DNA of 40,626 nucleotides from Candidatus Gastranaerophilales bacterium (GTDB lineage Bacteria; Cyanobacteriota; Vampirovibrionia; Gastranaerophilales; Gastranaerophilaceae). The notes below the pieces were generated by a model, which had not been told where the DNA came from, did no database searches, and saw nothing but the letters and a program-made list of their open reading frames with translations. This document shows, piece after piece, positions 8,251 through 17,054 of this stretch (position 1 is its first letter; each line of letters starts with the position of its first letter). The stretch lies in the NCBI GenBank assembly GCA_944325105.1, contig CALUYW010000018.1:1-40626 (forward strand), given 5' to 3'. The position numbers were made by a program, and so were the translations under genes.

Positions 8251-8562
8251 CTATTGTAAAGTTTTGGGCGTAAAAAGTAACATTTTAAGAGATGATTTTT
8301 CTCCGTTAAGAATTTTAATATTATTTTTAGGTAAATTTAAAATGTCGCTTAAAAAATTTATTATCTCTTTATTTGCTTTGCCGTCGACTGCGGGTTTTGA
8401 TATTTTGAGCTTTATATAATTTTCGCTAAATTCAATAGAATTTTTCTTTGAATTAGCACAAACTTTAATTTGAAACCTTATCCCGTTAGGATTTTTACCG
8501 ATTACACTTATCATTTGCTCTAAGTCTTTCGGGATATTATTTTCATTTACATCATTTAGCAT
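8251..8562 (-). CDS. DUF167 (YggU/UPF0235) family protein
   Basis: A small protein of 103 residues from ATG 8562; a TTG at 8577 would add five more. The family core KISKPAVDGKANKEIINFLS and the following ILNLPKNNIKILNGEKSSLK are clear. The family's function is unknown. It is a small alpha/beta fold found in most bacteria. The N-terminal 30 residues are not part of the usual domain. It lies upstream of the GGDEF gene on the same strand (115-base gap) and divergent from the rel gene. Confidence 0.85.
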   Translation of the reverse strand: MLNDVNENNIPKDLEQMISVIGKNPNGIRFQIKVCANSKKNSIEFSENYIKLKISKPAVDGKANKEIINFLSDILNLPKNNIKILNGEKSSLKMLLFTPKTLQ

Positions 8563-8610
8563 ATGGTAAAATCTCAATCAAAGTTGTAAAATTCATATAT
8601 TATATAATTA

Positions 8611-8616
8611 TATAAC
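8611..8616 (+). promoter_or_regulatory. -10 box of the rel gene (leaderless candidate)
   Basis: TATAAC lies 5 bases before ATG 8622. The surrounding sequence holds several overlapping TATATAAT-like boxes, so the exact start is uncertain. There is no Shine-Dalgarno sequence. Confidence 0.35.
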
Positions 8617-8621
8617 AAACT

Positions 8622-10862
8622 ATGTCCTATCTTGTAATTTTTGAAGAACTAAAAGAACTTCTGCACAGCCAAAATCGCTCCGAGAGTGATATTGCAGATA
8701 TTGTGCGCGCTTTTGAATTTGCAAGAAGGCTGCATGAAGGACAATATAGAATTTCAGAAGAGCCCTATATAGTCCACCCTGTCGAAGTAGCAAAGATTTT
8801 AACCGAACTAAAGGCGGATAAAGACAGTATAATAGCTGCCTTTTTGCATGATATTTTAGAGGACACTGATACAAAGCCCGAAGAAATTGAGCAAAACTTC
8901 GGCGCAGATGTCCTAAAGCTTGTTCAAGGTGTTACAAAGCTTGGAAAATATCAGTTTAAATCTAAAGAAGAGCGTCAGGCGGAAAACTTTAGAAGAATGT
9001 TTATCGCCATGGCGCAGGATATTCGTATAATCTTTCTAAAGTTGGCAGATAGGCTGCATAATATGCGAACACTCGGGTATATGGCAGCAAATAAACAAAA
9101 AAGAATTGCACAGGAAACGCTCGATATTTTTGCTCCGCTTGCAAACAGATTGGGTATCGGGAAAATAAAAGCAGAGCTTGAAGATTTGTCTCTAAGGTAT
9201 ATAAATCCGGAGAAATATTATGAAATAGCAAAACTTGTAGCCCAGACAAAAAACGACCGTGACGCTGCAATTTCCGTTTTTATTGATAATATCAGAGCAA
9301 GTCTGGAGGAAAATGGCATACATGCTCAAATTAACGGCAGGGCAAAGCATTATTACAGTATTTATAAAAAAATGGAACGCTTAAATGTTACGTTTGACCA
9401 GCTCTATGATGTAAGCGCCATAAGGGTCATAGTTGATGATGAAAAAACCTGTTACGAGGTTTTAGGTATAATTCACTCGCACTTTAAGCCAATCCCGGGC
9501 AGATTTAAAGACTATATTGCAATGCCAAAAGGCAATATGTACCGCTCATTGCACACATCTGTCATAGGCTCAAAAAATAAACCCGTTGAAATTCAGATAA
9601 GAACAAAAGAAATGCACGAGGTAGCAGAATATGGTGTTGCGGCTCATTGGCGTTACAAAGAGTCGGGCTCTGTTAAATCTGACAACAAGTACGACCTGCA
9701 ATTTTCTTGGATGAGAAAAATGATGGAAATAGATAAGGACTCATCCGATGCTAAAGATTTTGTCGAAAGTGTTAAAATAGACCTTTTTTCAGACCAGGTA
9801 TTTGCCTTTACCCCTGCAGGGGACGTCATAGACCTTCCTGCAAACTCAACCCCTGTTGATTTTGCATATCGTATTCACACGGAAGTCGGACACAGAACAG
9901 TCGGTGCGCTAATTAACGGCAGAATAGCGCAACTTGATACAAAACTTAAAAACGGCGATATCGTTGAGATTTTAACATCTAAGCAATTTATGCCAAAAAT
10001 TGACTGGCTGAACTTTGTTGTTACAAAAAGCGCTATTTCAAAAATCAGACTCTGGTTCAAAAAATATAACAGAGAAGAAAATATTGAAATAGGAAGGGCA
10101 AACCTTGAAATATATGTCACAAAACCCGTTTTTGACGAGCTTTTAAAATCAGGCGAAATTGAGCGTGCTGCACGTGAAATGAACTATAAAAGCCAGGATG
10201 ACTTATTCGCGGCTATAGGTTATGGTGAAACAACCCTGCATAAAGTTTCAAATAAACTTAAAAGACCGCAAATTATTGCACCTGATGTGACTTCAATTCC
10301 CGATAAAACACAACAAGAAACGCAAAAGAAGAAAAAAGACTCTAAAAAATATGATATTGTGGGGCTTGAGGATATGCTCTGGAGTCTTGCAAAGTGTTGC
10401 ACTCCAATCCCCGGTGAACCTATAGTTGGTGTAATTACCCGCTCTAAGGGTGTTTCTGTTCACAGGCTTGATTGTAAATGCCTCTATGATGTTGAACCAG
10501 AGAGGATGATGGACATAAGATGGGCGGATAAAGTATCTAAGGGTACTTATGTTGCTCATATCAGAATAGAAACTCAAGACAGAGTCGGGCTTTTAAGGGA
10601 TGTATTGCTAAAAATAGCCGATACAAATATTACTTATGCAAACAGTTATTCAAAAAATAAAAAATTCGGTATAATTGACTTGGGAATTGAGCTTGATAAC
10701 ATAGAAACCCTAAAAAAGGTCATTGCAAATATTCAATCTATTCCTGATGTATATTCGGTTAGAAGATTGCAGCAAAAAGACCAAAACTTTGGCCCTAAGC
10801 CAAAAAAACACCAACATAAACACAAATCTGTTAACAGAGAAAAGAAAAATGAAAGTATTTAA
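8622..10862 (+). CDS. spoT: Bifunctional (p)ppGpp synthetase/hydrolase (Rel/SpoT)
   Basis: A 746-residue long RSH enzyme that makes and degrades the stringent-response alarmone. The hydrolase HD domain has HDILED (76-81). The synthetase domain has RFKD (294-297) and EIQIRTKEMHEVAEYG (323-338). TGS (about 390-450) and a C-terminal ACT domain starting near HIRIETQDRVGLLRDVL follow. RFKD, rather than an acidic variant, fits a bifunctional enzyme. KCCTPIPGEPIVG marks the zinc-finger region. Its last 14 bases overlap the start of ribF. Confidence 0.95.
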   Translation: MSYLVIFEELKELLHSQNRSESDIADIVRAFEFARRLHEGQYRISEEPYIVHPVEVAKILTELKADKDSIIAAFLHDILEDTDTKPEEIEQNFGADVLKLVQGVTKLGKYQFKSKEERQAENFRRMFIAMAQDIRIIFLKLADRLHNMRTLGYMAANKQKRIAQETLDIFAPLANRLGIGKIKAELEDLSLRYINPEKYYEIAKLVAQTKNDRDAAISVFIDNIRASLEENGIHAQINGRAKHYYSIYKKMERLNVTFDQLYDVSAIRVIVDDEKTCYEVLGIIHSHFKPIPGRFKDYIAMPKGNMYRSLHTSVIGSKNKPVEIQIRTKEMHEVAEYGVAAHWRYKESGSVKSDNKYDLQFSWMRKMMEIDKDSSDAKDFVESVKIDLFSDQVFAFTPAGDVIDLPANSTPVDFAYRIHTEVGHRTVGALINGRIAQLDTKLKNGDIVEILTSKQFMPKIDWLNFVVTKSAISKIRLWFKKYNREENIEIGRANLEIYVTKPVFDELLKSGEIERAAREMNYKSQDDLFAAIGYGETTLHKVSNKLKRPQIIAPDVTSIPDKTQQETQKKKKDSKKYDIVGLEDMLWSLAKCCTPIPGEPIVGVITRSKGVSVHRLDCKCLYDVEPERMMDIRWADKVSKGTYVAHIRIETQDRVGLLRDVLLKIADTNITYANSYSKNKKFGIIDLGIELDNIETLKKVIANIQSIPDVYSVRRLQQKDQNFGPKPKKHQHKHKSVNREKKNESI

Positions 10863-11760
10863 AAGTATAAATCATAATCCTGATTTAGCTCTTGCATTAG
10901 GGTTTTTTGACGGTGTTCATTTGGCACATCAAAAACTTATCTCGAAAGCTGTTGAGTTTGCGCAGCAGAACGGAAAAAAAACTGCAGTAATAACTTTTGA
11001 AACAAATCCGTCAAATTATTTTAGAAAAGACAAAACACAGAACATCTCGGCAAACGAGGAGCGCCTTGAGAGAATTGAAGCTCTTGGTGTGGATTTTGTT
11101 TATATGTTAGATTTTGAAGAGTTTATGCATATGGAGGCTCTTGAATATCTTCAGGACGTGATTGTAAAATCTTTCTCCCCATGCTGCATTGTAACAGGGT
11201 TTAATCATAAGTTTGGGCGAGGCAGACAAGGTGATACTAATCTTTTATCAAAATATTCCGAAAGATTTAATTATAAGTTTGTAGAACTTTCAGCACAAAA
11301 AATTCAAAATTGTCTTGTTAGCAGTTCAAATATAAGAGAAATGATTACAAACGGGCACATAAGAAATGCAAATTTGCTTTTAGGGCATTCTTTTTCTTTG
11401 AAAAATAATGTTGTTAAGGGTAATCAAATAGCTAATACCTTAGGCTTTCCAACTGCAAATATTTATTGGCCAAATAATATTGTACATTTGCCCCATGGGG
11501 TATACTTTGGCTATGTTGTTGTAGACAAAACTTATCCTGCAGTTATCAACTGGGGTGTGAAGCCGACCTTTGACGATGGCAATGAGGAAGTTGTAGAAGC
11601 GCATATTCTGAATTTTGATTCAAAAATTTATGGCAAAATAATAAAAGTAATGTTTCTTATGAAAATAAGGGAAGAGATTAAGTTTCCTGATGTAGAGGCT
11701 CTAAAGAAGCAGATTCAAGAAGATGTTGAAACTGTTAGAAAGCTTGCAAGATTATCTTAA
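10849..11760 (+). CDS. ribF: Bifunctional riboflavin kinase / FAD synthetase
   Basis: 303 residues from ATG 10849. It converts riboflavin to FMN and then FAD. The N-terminal adenylyltransferase has GFFDGVHLAH (18-27) and VTGFNHKFGRGRQGD. The C-terminal flavokinase has TLGFPTANI (about 197-205), INWGVKPTF and EAHILNFDSKIYG. A longer in-frame start at 10723 would lie deep inside the rel gene and adds residues unlike the family, so it is rejected. The start overlaps the 3' end of rel by 14 bases, so translation is probably coupled. No FMN riboswitch is visible. Confidence 0.93.
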   Translation: MKVFKSINHNPDLALALGFFDGVHLAHQKLISKAVEFAQQNGKKTAVITFETNPSNYFRKDKTQNISANEERLERIEALGVDFVYMLDFEEFMHMEALEYLQDVIVKSFSPCCIVTGFNHKFGRGRQGDTNLLSKYSERFNYKFVELSAQKIQNCLVSSSNIREMITNGHIRNANLLLGHSFSLKNNVVKGNQIANTLGFPTANIYWPNNIVHLPHGVYFGYVVVDKTYPAVINWGVKPTFDDGNEEVVEAHILNFDSKIYGKIIKVMFLMKIREEIKFPDVEALKKQIQEDVETVRKLARLS

Positions 11761-11835
11761 AATTAAATTCGTAAGCACGAAAAATAATATATAGCAGTAT
11801 AAAATATACGCACCGCAAAATTTAGAAATGCTCAT
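11752..11835 (-). CDS. Possible 27-residue hydrophobic small protein
   Basis: The short frame begins MSISKFCGAY and continues with a mostly aromatic and aliphatic stretch ending TNLILR, which could form one membrane helix. A strong AAAGGAG ribosome binding site lies five to six bases before the ATG. Its last 9 bases overlap the end of ribF on the opposite strand. There is no homology evidence, and the case rests on the ribosome binding site and composition. It may be chance. Confidence 0.35.
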   Translation of the reverse strand: MSISKFCGAYILYCYILFFVLTNLILR

Positions 11836-12128
11836 TTTTTCTCCTTTTTGACTGTTGTTAATAATCTATAAATAAAATATGCTTTAAAAAAATTATGTGA
11901 AGTGCCCAAACGGGCTATAAGAAAGCAAAATTAACATAAGTTAACAATTCTTGCAAAGTTTTAGTGTAAATGCTACAATACTTTCCGCTCTGTTACTTGA
12001 GAGCTAGAAAAGCCCATCACAATATCACTTATTTTGTAAAAAAACTAAATAAAATGGTGTCAAATAAGCAATTTTTATTTTATTTGATTTTTTTAAAAGG
12101 TATCTGATGTGTGGCAGATAGAGGTTAA
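11836..12128. other. Intergenic region before the 677-residue protein gene
   Basis: It contains a GCCC/GGGC mini-hairpin at about 11903-11914, TTAAC-ATAA-GTTAA (11931-11944) just before the promoter, the promoter at 11951-11979 and a leader of about 140 bases. Within the leader, TCAAATAA (12060-12067) pairs with TTATTTGA (12080-12087) and is followed by seven T (12088-12094), like a weak attenuator. No further gene is seen. Confidence 0.5.
11951..11979 (+). promoter_or_regulatory. Promoter of the 677-residue protein gene
   Basis: TTGCAA (11951-11956), exactly 17 bases, then TACAAT (11974-11979) form a good sigma-70 promoter. The predicted start near 11986 leaves an unusually long leader for this window. 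Confidence 0.6.
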
Positions 12129-14162
12129 ATGAAAGTTAGAAACATTGAAACTTCGGCACAAGGAGCCGTAAAAAGCAAAAACAACAAGTATTTAAGCACC
12201 AAAAATTCAGATACTTCCTTTAAGGGGGTAACGGATGGCCTTATTAAATTTTGGGAAGGTGTAGATAGAGGCGGGCTTGCGGCAAGTTTTACCGTTCAGG
12301 ATATGCTTGGTACAAATATACCGAGAACTTGGGCTGCAAGGAATGTAGGAAAAGAATACACCGGAAAAAATAACTGGGTTGCAGTGTGGGAAAACGGCCT
12401 TAGAGAATTTTTAACAGGTCCCAGTATGTTTGTCGTGCCGGGTGCAGTTTTGTACGGTACTATGAAATTTGGCGGTAAGGCTAACGGCGTACCTGTTCAA
12501 ACCATTAAAGACTTTAGCAATATTATTTCTGATAACATTGATAAAATTGACACAAGTTCCATAGAAAAATTCAAAGAAACATTCTACAAGGGTGTTTTAG
12601 ACAAGGCATTTACAAAGTTTGATGCACCAAGTAAAGAAATTGATGTTGCAGATTATGTTTCAAGAATTTTAAAAATGGAAAATGCCCCCAAAAAAGGGCT
12701 TATAAATAATATTGCAGGTAAGTCCATGCCTGATAGCAAGGAAGAGATACTGCAAGGTATTGTTAATACTTTTGTAAAAGATAAAAAGGCAAATACAAAG
12801 GGATACCCTAACTTTCTAAGTGCACTTATAACGGATGTGGCAGATGTAAAAACCGCAGCAAAACATGAAATACCTATTGATGACTTAATAGACAGAATGG
12901 GTAAATATTCTGACGATTTGTATAATATGCTCAAAAAGTCGGGTTCAGAGTTAAATGCTGAATTTTTAAATAATTTTACCAATAAAAGAATGGGTGGCAG
13001 ATTTGCAACAAATATTGCAATGGGGATATTTACCGCTCTTGCAATGTGGTTTATCCCAAAAATCTATACAATAGGCAAAACTAACCCTGAAACTGACCCT
13101 GTAAGGCAAAAAGCAAGCGAGCTCAAGGGTGAAGTCAAGCAAGATGGCACGGATAAAAAAGATGTAAGTTTTTCTGGCGGCGGGATATCTAAATTGGTGG
13201 CAGATTTGGGACAGAAAGTTTCTCCGGATGCTACAGGTAAGTTATCTAAGCTTGCACCCAATCTTGAAAGTGATTGGATAAACGTGGCGCGCCCTATGTT
13301 TTATGTACTTATTTCAGGTTTTACTCTAATACCGCGTTTAATTCAATCAACAAAGCGTGATATTGAAAGTTCAAAGAAAAACGGCGGCCCTATACAGTGG
13401 GATGAAACCGCAAATAACTTAAGACGTGATGTTACAACAATTCTTACAATACTTTTTGCCATGAAAGGTCTCGGTGCTGTTATGGCGCACAAAGCCTCAA
13501 AGAGCAGCGGTATTGTTTTGACAAATAAAATTTTACCTGACAATGCAGGTTTTATCCAAAAGTTCAAAGAATTTATAAACCCTGACCATGGCGTTCAGGT
13601 GTTGTCAAAAAAGCAAAATACTGCTCAAATGTCATCTTTTGCAAATATGGATGAATTAATGAGATTTTTCAAAGATACAGAAGAAAAACAGGGAAATCTT
13701 CATAAGTTACTGCATATTGATGCAAAGCCTCAAAAGGGTACAGAACCATTGTTATATAATGCTGCTAAAAAAGTCTTTGGTGATGTGATTGAGAAAAAAG
13801 ATTTAAGAGTGGATGATTTAGCTAAAGTCCTCGCTGATTCTTCTGACAAGATTGATAAAAATGCGGTTGACGAGTTGCTTAATGTATTGAATGATACGAA
13901 AAAGAACCCGCTCCTTAAGTTCGGCAACAAGATTAATGCCATATTTGAAACAGTATCTTTGGCTATTGTTACAGCGTTCTTAGGCTTTGGCTTGCCAAAA
14001 ATAAACGAACTTATTATTAAAAGAAAATACTTAAAGGATAATAATACTCTTCAAAAGAAATATCAAAATCCTGATGTACAAATACCTGATTACAGTATAT
14101 TAAACAATCTTAAACCTATAGAAAAACAAACTTATCAGTATTTCCTGGGAAGAATGAAATAA
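12129..14162 (+). CDS. Unrecognised 677-residue protein with several hydrophobic segments
   Basis: No family is recognised. Hydrophobic segments lie near 95-113, 292-313, 387-405, 434-454 and 606-625, separated by long lysine-rich helical stretches. SFKG (30-33) and SFSG (347-350) are two similar short motifs, each following an Asp-rich or Thr-rich linker. There is no signal peptide, so the protein may be a membrane protein whose N-terminus is cytoplasmic. A GAGG ribosome binding site precedes the ATG. The gene converges on an Ala/Gly-rich membrane-type protein across a shared terminator, which may reflect a common role. Confidence 0.75.
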   Translation: MKVRNIETSAQGAVKSKNNKYLSTKNSDTSFKGVTDGLIKFWEGVDRGGLAASFTVQDMLGTNIPRTWAARNVGKEYTGKNNWVAVWENGLREFLTGPSMFVVPGAVLYGTMKFGGKANGVPVQTIKDFSNIISDNIDKIDTSSIEKFKETFYKGVLDKAFTKFDAPSKEIDVADYVSRILKMENAPKKGLINNIAGKSMPDSKEEILQGIVNTFVKDKKANTKGYPNFLSALITDVADVKTAAKHEIPIDDLIDRMGKYSDDLYNMLKKSGSELNAEFLNNFTNKRMGGRFATNIAMGIFTALAMWFIPKIYTIGKTNPETDPVRQKASELKGEVKQDGTDKKDVSFSGGGISKLVADLGQKVSPDATGKLSKLAPNLESDWINVARPMFYVLISGFTLIPRLIQSTKRDIESSKKNGGPIQWDETANNLRRDVTTILTILFAMKGLGAVMAHKASKSSGIVLTNKILPDNAGFIQKFKEFINPDHGVQVLSKKQNTAQMSSFANMDELMRFFKDTEEKQGNLHKLLHIDAKPQKGTEPLLYNAAKKVFGDVIEKKDLRVDDLAKVLADSSDKIDKNAVDELLNVLNDTKKNPLLKFGNKINAIFETVSLAIVTAFLGFGLPKINELIIKRKYLKDNNTLQKKYQNPDVQIPDYSILNNLKPIEKQTYQYFLGRMK

Positions 14163-14199
14163 CCCCCCAAAATGCATACGCATGTTATTAAGTGTTAAA

Positions 14200-14228
14200 A
14201 AATGCGGGCTTTACTTAAGCCCGCATTT
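14200..14228. terminator. Bidirectional terminator
   Basis: The arms AAATGCGGGCTT (14200-14211) and AAGCCCGCATTT (14217-14228) give a perfect 12-bp stem with a 5-base loop. It sits between two convergent genes and is A-rich on one side and T-rich on the other, so it can end transcription in both directions. Confidence 0.85.
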
Positions 14229-14243
14229 ATATTTTAATTGTAT

Positions 14244-14717
14244 CTACACTTCAAGTGTTTGCTGCAGTTGTGCTTTATCTGTGTATTTTTGGTCAATTTG
14301 ACCCGCTCTGAACGAATGGCTTTTATCAAGAACATATCCTGTAAGTGCTGCAAGACCTACGCCAATTCCTGCGATTATTTTTGTTGTGCCGGGTAGCTTT
14401 TTAAATGCTTCCACTCCTTCTTTTGCCAAGTTTGTGATATCTGGTGCGTACTTCTTGAATACTTGAGTGTTTTTAAGCGCGTTTACTCCTTTTTCTACAA
14501 GCTTGTTGATACTCTTTGAGTTAGCCGCAAGCCCTGTTGCTGCGCCAATTCCAACTGCACTTGCAGTTCCTTTTAAGGCTGTCGAGAGAGTGTTTTTTGT
14601 TTGTTCTGTCATACAGTCCATTCTGTTGCCAAGCGTACCTTTGTTTTTGTCTGTTAAGACTGCTATATTTTGCATTGGTATGGATGCGGGTGAGCTGTAA
14701 ACTTGTGCAATGTTCAT
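14244..14717 (-). CDS. Unrecognised 157-residue protein, Ala/Gly-rich with membrane-like segments
   Basis: No family is recognised. An Ala/Gly-rich stretch (about 50-65) and a hydrophobic helix (about 112-130, IIAGIGVGLAALTGYVL) flank a lysine-rich helical region. The ATG is preceded by AAGGAGA at good spacing. The 5' region contains the 12-bp palindrome AAAAGCGCTTTT (14754-14765) and TTCC-TTTT-GGAA (14783-14794). It converges with the 677-residue protein gene. Confidence 0.7.
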   Translation of the reverse strand: MNIAQVYSSPASIPMQNIAVLTDKNKGTLGNRMDCMTEQTKNTLSTALKGTASAVGIGAATGLAANSKSINKLVEKGVNALKNTQVFKKYAPDITNLAKEGVEAFKKLPGTTKIIAGIGVGLAALTGYVLDKSHSFRAGQIDQKYTDKAQLQQTLEV

Positions 14718-14839
14718 AATGATTTTCTCCTTTTCTCTATAAACTAAACTTTTAAAAGCGCTTTTGATGTATTAATAAAAACTTCCTTTTGGAATAAATT
14801 GATAAAAAACTAGAAGTTAAATATCAAAAATATTATAAA

Positions 14840-14972
14840 ATAAGATATAATAATGCATGCCAGCTTCATAAAACTTCATAATAAGCAAAATAATAAGAAA
14901 GTATAACGCTAAAAATAGTAAAAATACCAATTAAACTACGTTATAAATAAGCCAAAATAAACTTATACTTAT
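14840..14972. promoter_or_regulatory. Cluster of ATAAG/CTTAT half-sites upstream of an XRE gene
   Basis: ATAAG occurs at 14840-14844, 14881-14885, 14893-14897 and 14947-14951. Its complement CTTAT occurs at 14962-14966 and 14968-14972, the last two within a direct repeat ACTTAT-ACTTAT (14961-14972) that ends 16 bases before the start codon. Fewer than one would be expected by chance at this base composition. It may be an autoregulatory operator. Confidence 0.4.
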
Positions 14973-14988
14973 TTTAACGGTAAAATTT

Positions 14989-15315
14989 ATGGATATTAAA
15001 AGTTTATTTGGTAAAAAAATTAAGCAATACCGCATTTTAAGGGGCTATACACAGGAGCAGCTGGCCGAGATGTTAAATATCTCTCAAAGAACTTTGAGTG
15101 GTATTGAGTGTGGAAATAATTTTTTGACTGCGCAAACAATGGAGAAAATTCTTGAAGTGCTTGAAATTTCCCCTGATGAACTTTTTTATATGGAATATCT
15201 TAAGTCTAAAAAAGAAATAGTTGCCGAACTTATAGACGACATAAAGTCACAGGCGGAAAATGAAGAAAAATTGCGCACTTTATATAAGGTTGTAAAAGCT
15301 ATAATCAGAGATTAG
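14989..15315 (+). CDS. Small XRE-family HTH regulator
   Basis: A 108-residue DNA-binding protein. The helix-turn-helix (about 7-60) shows RGYTQEQLAEMLNISQRTLS, typical of the Cro/CI family. The C-terminal tail KSKKEIVAELIDDIKS...LYKVVKAII resembles that of the regulator encoded near the right end of the window, so the two are paralogues. No ligand domain is present. The gene ends immediately before the stop of the convergent TPR gene, with no terminator. The upstream half-site cluster suggests self-control. Confidence 0.85.
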   Translation: MDIKSLFGKKIKQYRILRGYTQEQLAEMLNISQRTLSGIECGNNFLTAQTMEKILEVLEISPDELFYMEYLKSKKEIVAELIDDIKSQAENEEKLRTLYKVVKAIIRD

Positions 15316-16080
15316 TTATTTTATTACTCTGAGATTTCCTTTTTTATCTCTTTTTTTGCTGTATATTTCATAAATTCTGCCTACAAGAGATTTTGTCGTG
15401 TCAGAGTGAGGCTTTCTTGCTATGTATTTTTTATAGTATCTTATAGCGCTTGAGAATTTGTTTAGTTTATCGAAACATATGCCAAGACCCAGATTTGCCC
15501 TATAGTATGCAGGGTTTATTTTTAAAATCTCATAAAAAAGTTTTGATGCTTCCCTGTATTCTTCAAGCGTTATGTGTAAACCTGCCTTGTGATTGTAGGC
15601 GGGGATGTATCTTGGGTTTTCTTCTATTACTTTTTGGTAAATACTAAGTGCCATATCGTACTCTTCCATGAGCTCATGCGATATAGCAAGTTGAATTTGC
15701 GCGTTAATGTTATCAGGGTCAAGTTTTATTGTACGGATAAAATTTTTTCTTGCCTCATCAGAGTTTGCATTTAGCAAATGATTAAGCCCGAGTTCATAGT
15801 ATATTTCAGAGTCAAATCGGCTCATGGTTTTTGCTTTCACAAGGTGGCTTATAGCCTTGTCGTAGCATTTAATTTTTTTATACGCCTTTGAAACTTCTTT
15901 GTACACTTGAGTGTCGGGTTTAGTGAAAATCATTGACATAAGGTATTCTTTGATAGCTTGCCTGTAGTTTTTTTTATTCATGAATTTTCTTGCAAGCTTA
16001 AAATGCTCACACTCGCGCGTGTAAACAGGCTGCAGGAATTTTTCCAGTTTTTCTTCACTATTTGTAAATTTAATACCCAT
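15316..16080 (-). CDS. TPR-repeat protein
   Basis: A 254-residue protein of tandem TPR units such as YRQAIKEYLMSMIFTKPDTQ, YDKAISHLVKAKTMSRFDSE and FSSAIRYYKKYIARKPHSDT, with a basic C-terminus. There is no signal peptide or membrane segment. It is likely a cytoplasmic adaptor with unknown partner. The stop abuts that of the convergent XRE gene. Confidence 0.8.
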   Translation of the reverse strand: MGIKFTNSEEKLEKFLQPVYTRECEHFKLARKFMNKKNYRQAIKEYLMSMIFTKPDTQVYKEVSKAYKKIKCYDKAISHLVKAKTMSRFDSEIYYELGLNHLLNANSDEARKNFIRTIKLDPDNINAQIQLAISHELMEEYDMALSIYQKVIEENPRYIPAYNHKAGLHITLEEYREASKLFYEILKINPAYYRANLGLGICFDKLNKFSSAIRYYKKYIARKPHSDTTKSLVGRIYEIYSKKRDKKGNLRVIK

Positions 16081-16181
16081 CTATCGCCAAATATCCCTTT
16101 AATATATTTTTAGTTTATGTTTATTTAGTAAAAAATAGATTAACCTTTTGGTTGAATTTTTATTATCTAGAGGTTTATTTT

Positions 16182-16190
16182 TGATATAAT
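16182..16190 (+). promoter_or_regulatory. Extended -10 promoter of the MscS gene
   Basis: TGATATAAT matches the extended -10 pattern TGnTATAAT. The -35 region is poor. Transcription should start near 16197, ten bases before the AAGGAGG ribosome binding site. Confidence 0.55.
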
Positions 16191-16214
16191 TTTAAAAAAT
16201 CTTATAAGGAGGCA

Positions 16215-17051
16215 ATGTTGGATATTGTTTTATTTCTTAAATCGCTCAAGTGGCCTGTAATTTTAAACATATTTTTTACCCTTATATTTTTTGTGGTTGC
16301 TCTCAAATTTATAAAGACTTTCATGACGCATCTTTTTGAGAGAATAAAAAAGCGTTCAAAAGATATTGAAGCTGCGAAAAACTTTGATACATTGAGGGTT
16401 ATCTCAATTCATATAATTAATTTTGTAATTTTTATTTTTGTAGCAATAAATATCTTAAATCTTCTTGGCGTGGATGTTCGCCCGATTATAACAGCGGCAG
16501 GGGTTTTAGGTGTTGCTATAGGCTTTGGCTCAAAAAGATTTGTTGAAGATTTAATCTCAGGTTTAATAATCCTTTTTGAAGGACAAATAAGAGTGGGGGA
16601 TGTTGTAGAAATTCAAAACGTAACAGGAACGGTTGAGAAAATGACGCTTTCAATACTTGTATTAAGAAGTATTGATGGGGCTGCGCATTTTATAAGAAAC
16701 GGCATGGTAGATATGGTCACAAACTATACAAGAGGGTATTCATATTCACTTGTCGAAATTCCTGTTGCTTATAAGGAAAATATTTCTTATGTTATGGATG
16801 TTATAAGGCAAATTGGTGAAGACCTCAGGTCTGAGTGCGAATACGGTGAGAAAATACTTGGCGATATAGAGGTTTTAGGTTTAGACAAGTTTAATGACAG
16901 TTCAATATCCATACTTGCCCGTTTTAAAACTCTTCCTCGTCACCAGTGGGAAATTAAGAGGGTGTTTAACCTTAGGATAAAAGAAAAATTTGACGAGTTA
17001 AATATTGAAATACCGTTTAATCAGCTGGTTATTACCGAAAATAAAAACTAA
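16215..17051 (+). CDS. MscS-type mechanosensitive channel
   Basis: A 278-residue inner-membrane channel that releases solutes on hypo-osmotic shock. Transmembrane segments lie near 13-33 and 61-83. The pore helix AAGVLGVAIGFGSKRFVEDL (about 94-113) is followed by ISGLIILFEGQIRVGDVVEI, the family signature leading into the beta domain. Length matches short MscS proteins. AAGGAGG lies two bases before ATG 16215 but five before the next codon, TTG 16218, which may be the true start. Confidence 0.92.
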   Translation: MLDIVLFLKSLKWPVILNIFFTLIFFVVALKFIKTFMTHLFERIKKRSKDIEAAKNFDTLRVISIHIINFVIFIFVAINILNLLGVDVRPIITAAGVLGVAIGFGSKRFVEDLISGLIILFEGQIRVGDVVEIQNVTGTVEKMTLSILVLRSIDGAAHFIRNGMVDMVTNYTRGYSYSLVEIPVAYKENISYVMDVIRQIGEDLRSECEYGEKILGDIEVLGLDKFNDSSISILARFKTLPRHQWEIKRVFNLRIKEKFDELNIEIPFNQLVITENKN

Positions 17052-17054
17052 AAA

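Noticed and set aside
10723-10848. Longer ribF start giving 42 extra residues
   Set aside because: It lies entirely inside the rel gene, the added residues are unlike the family, and the GFFDGVH motif sits at the normal distance from ATG 10849.
10700-10860. FMN riboswitch before ribF
   Set aside because: The upstream bases are rel coding sequence and none of the conserved riboswitch elements were seen.
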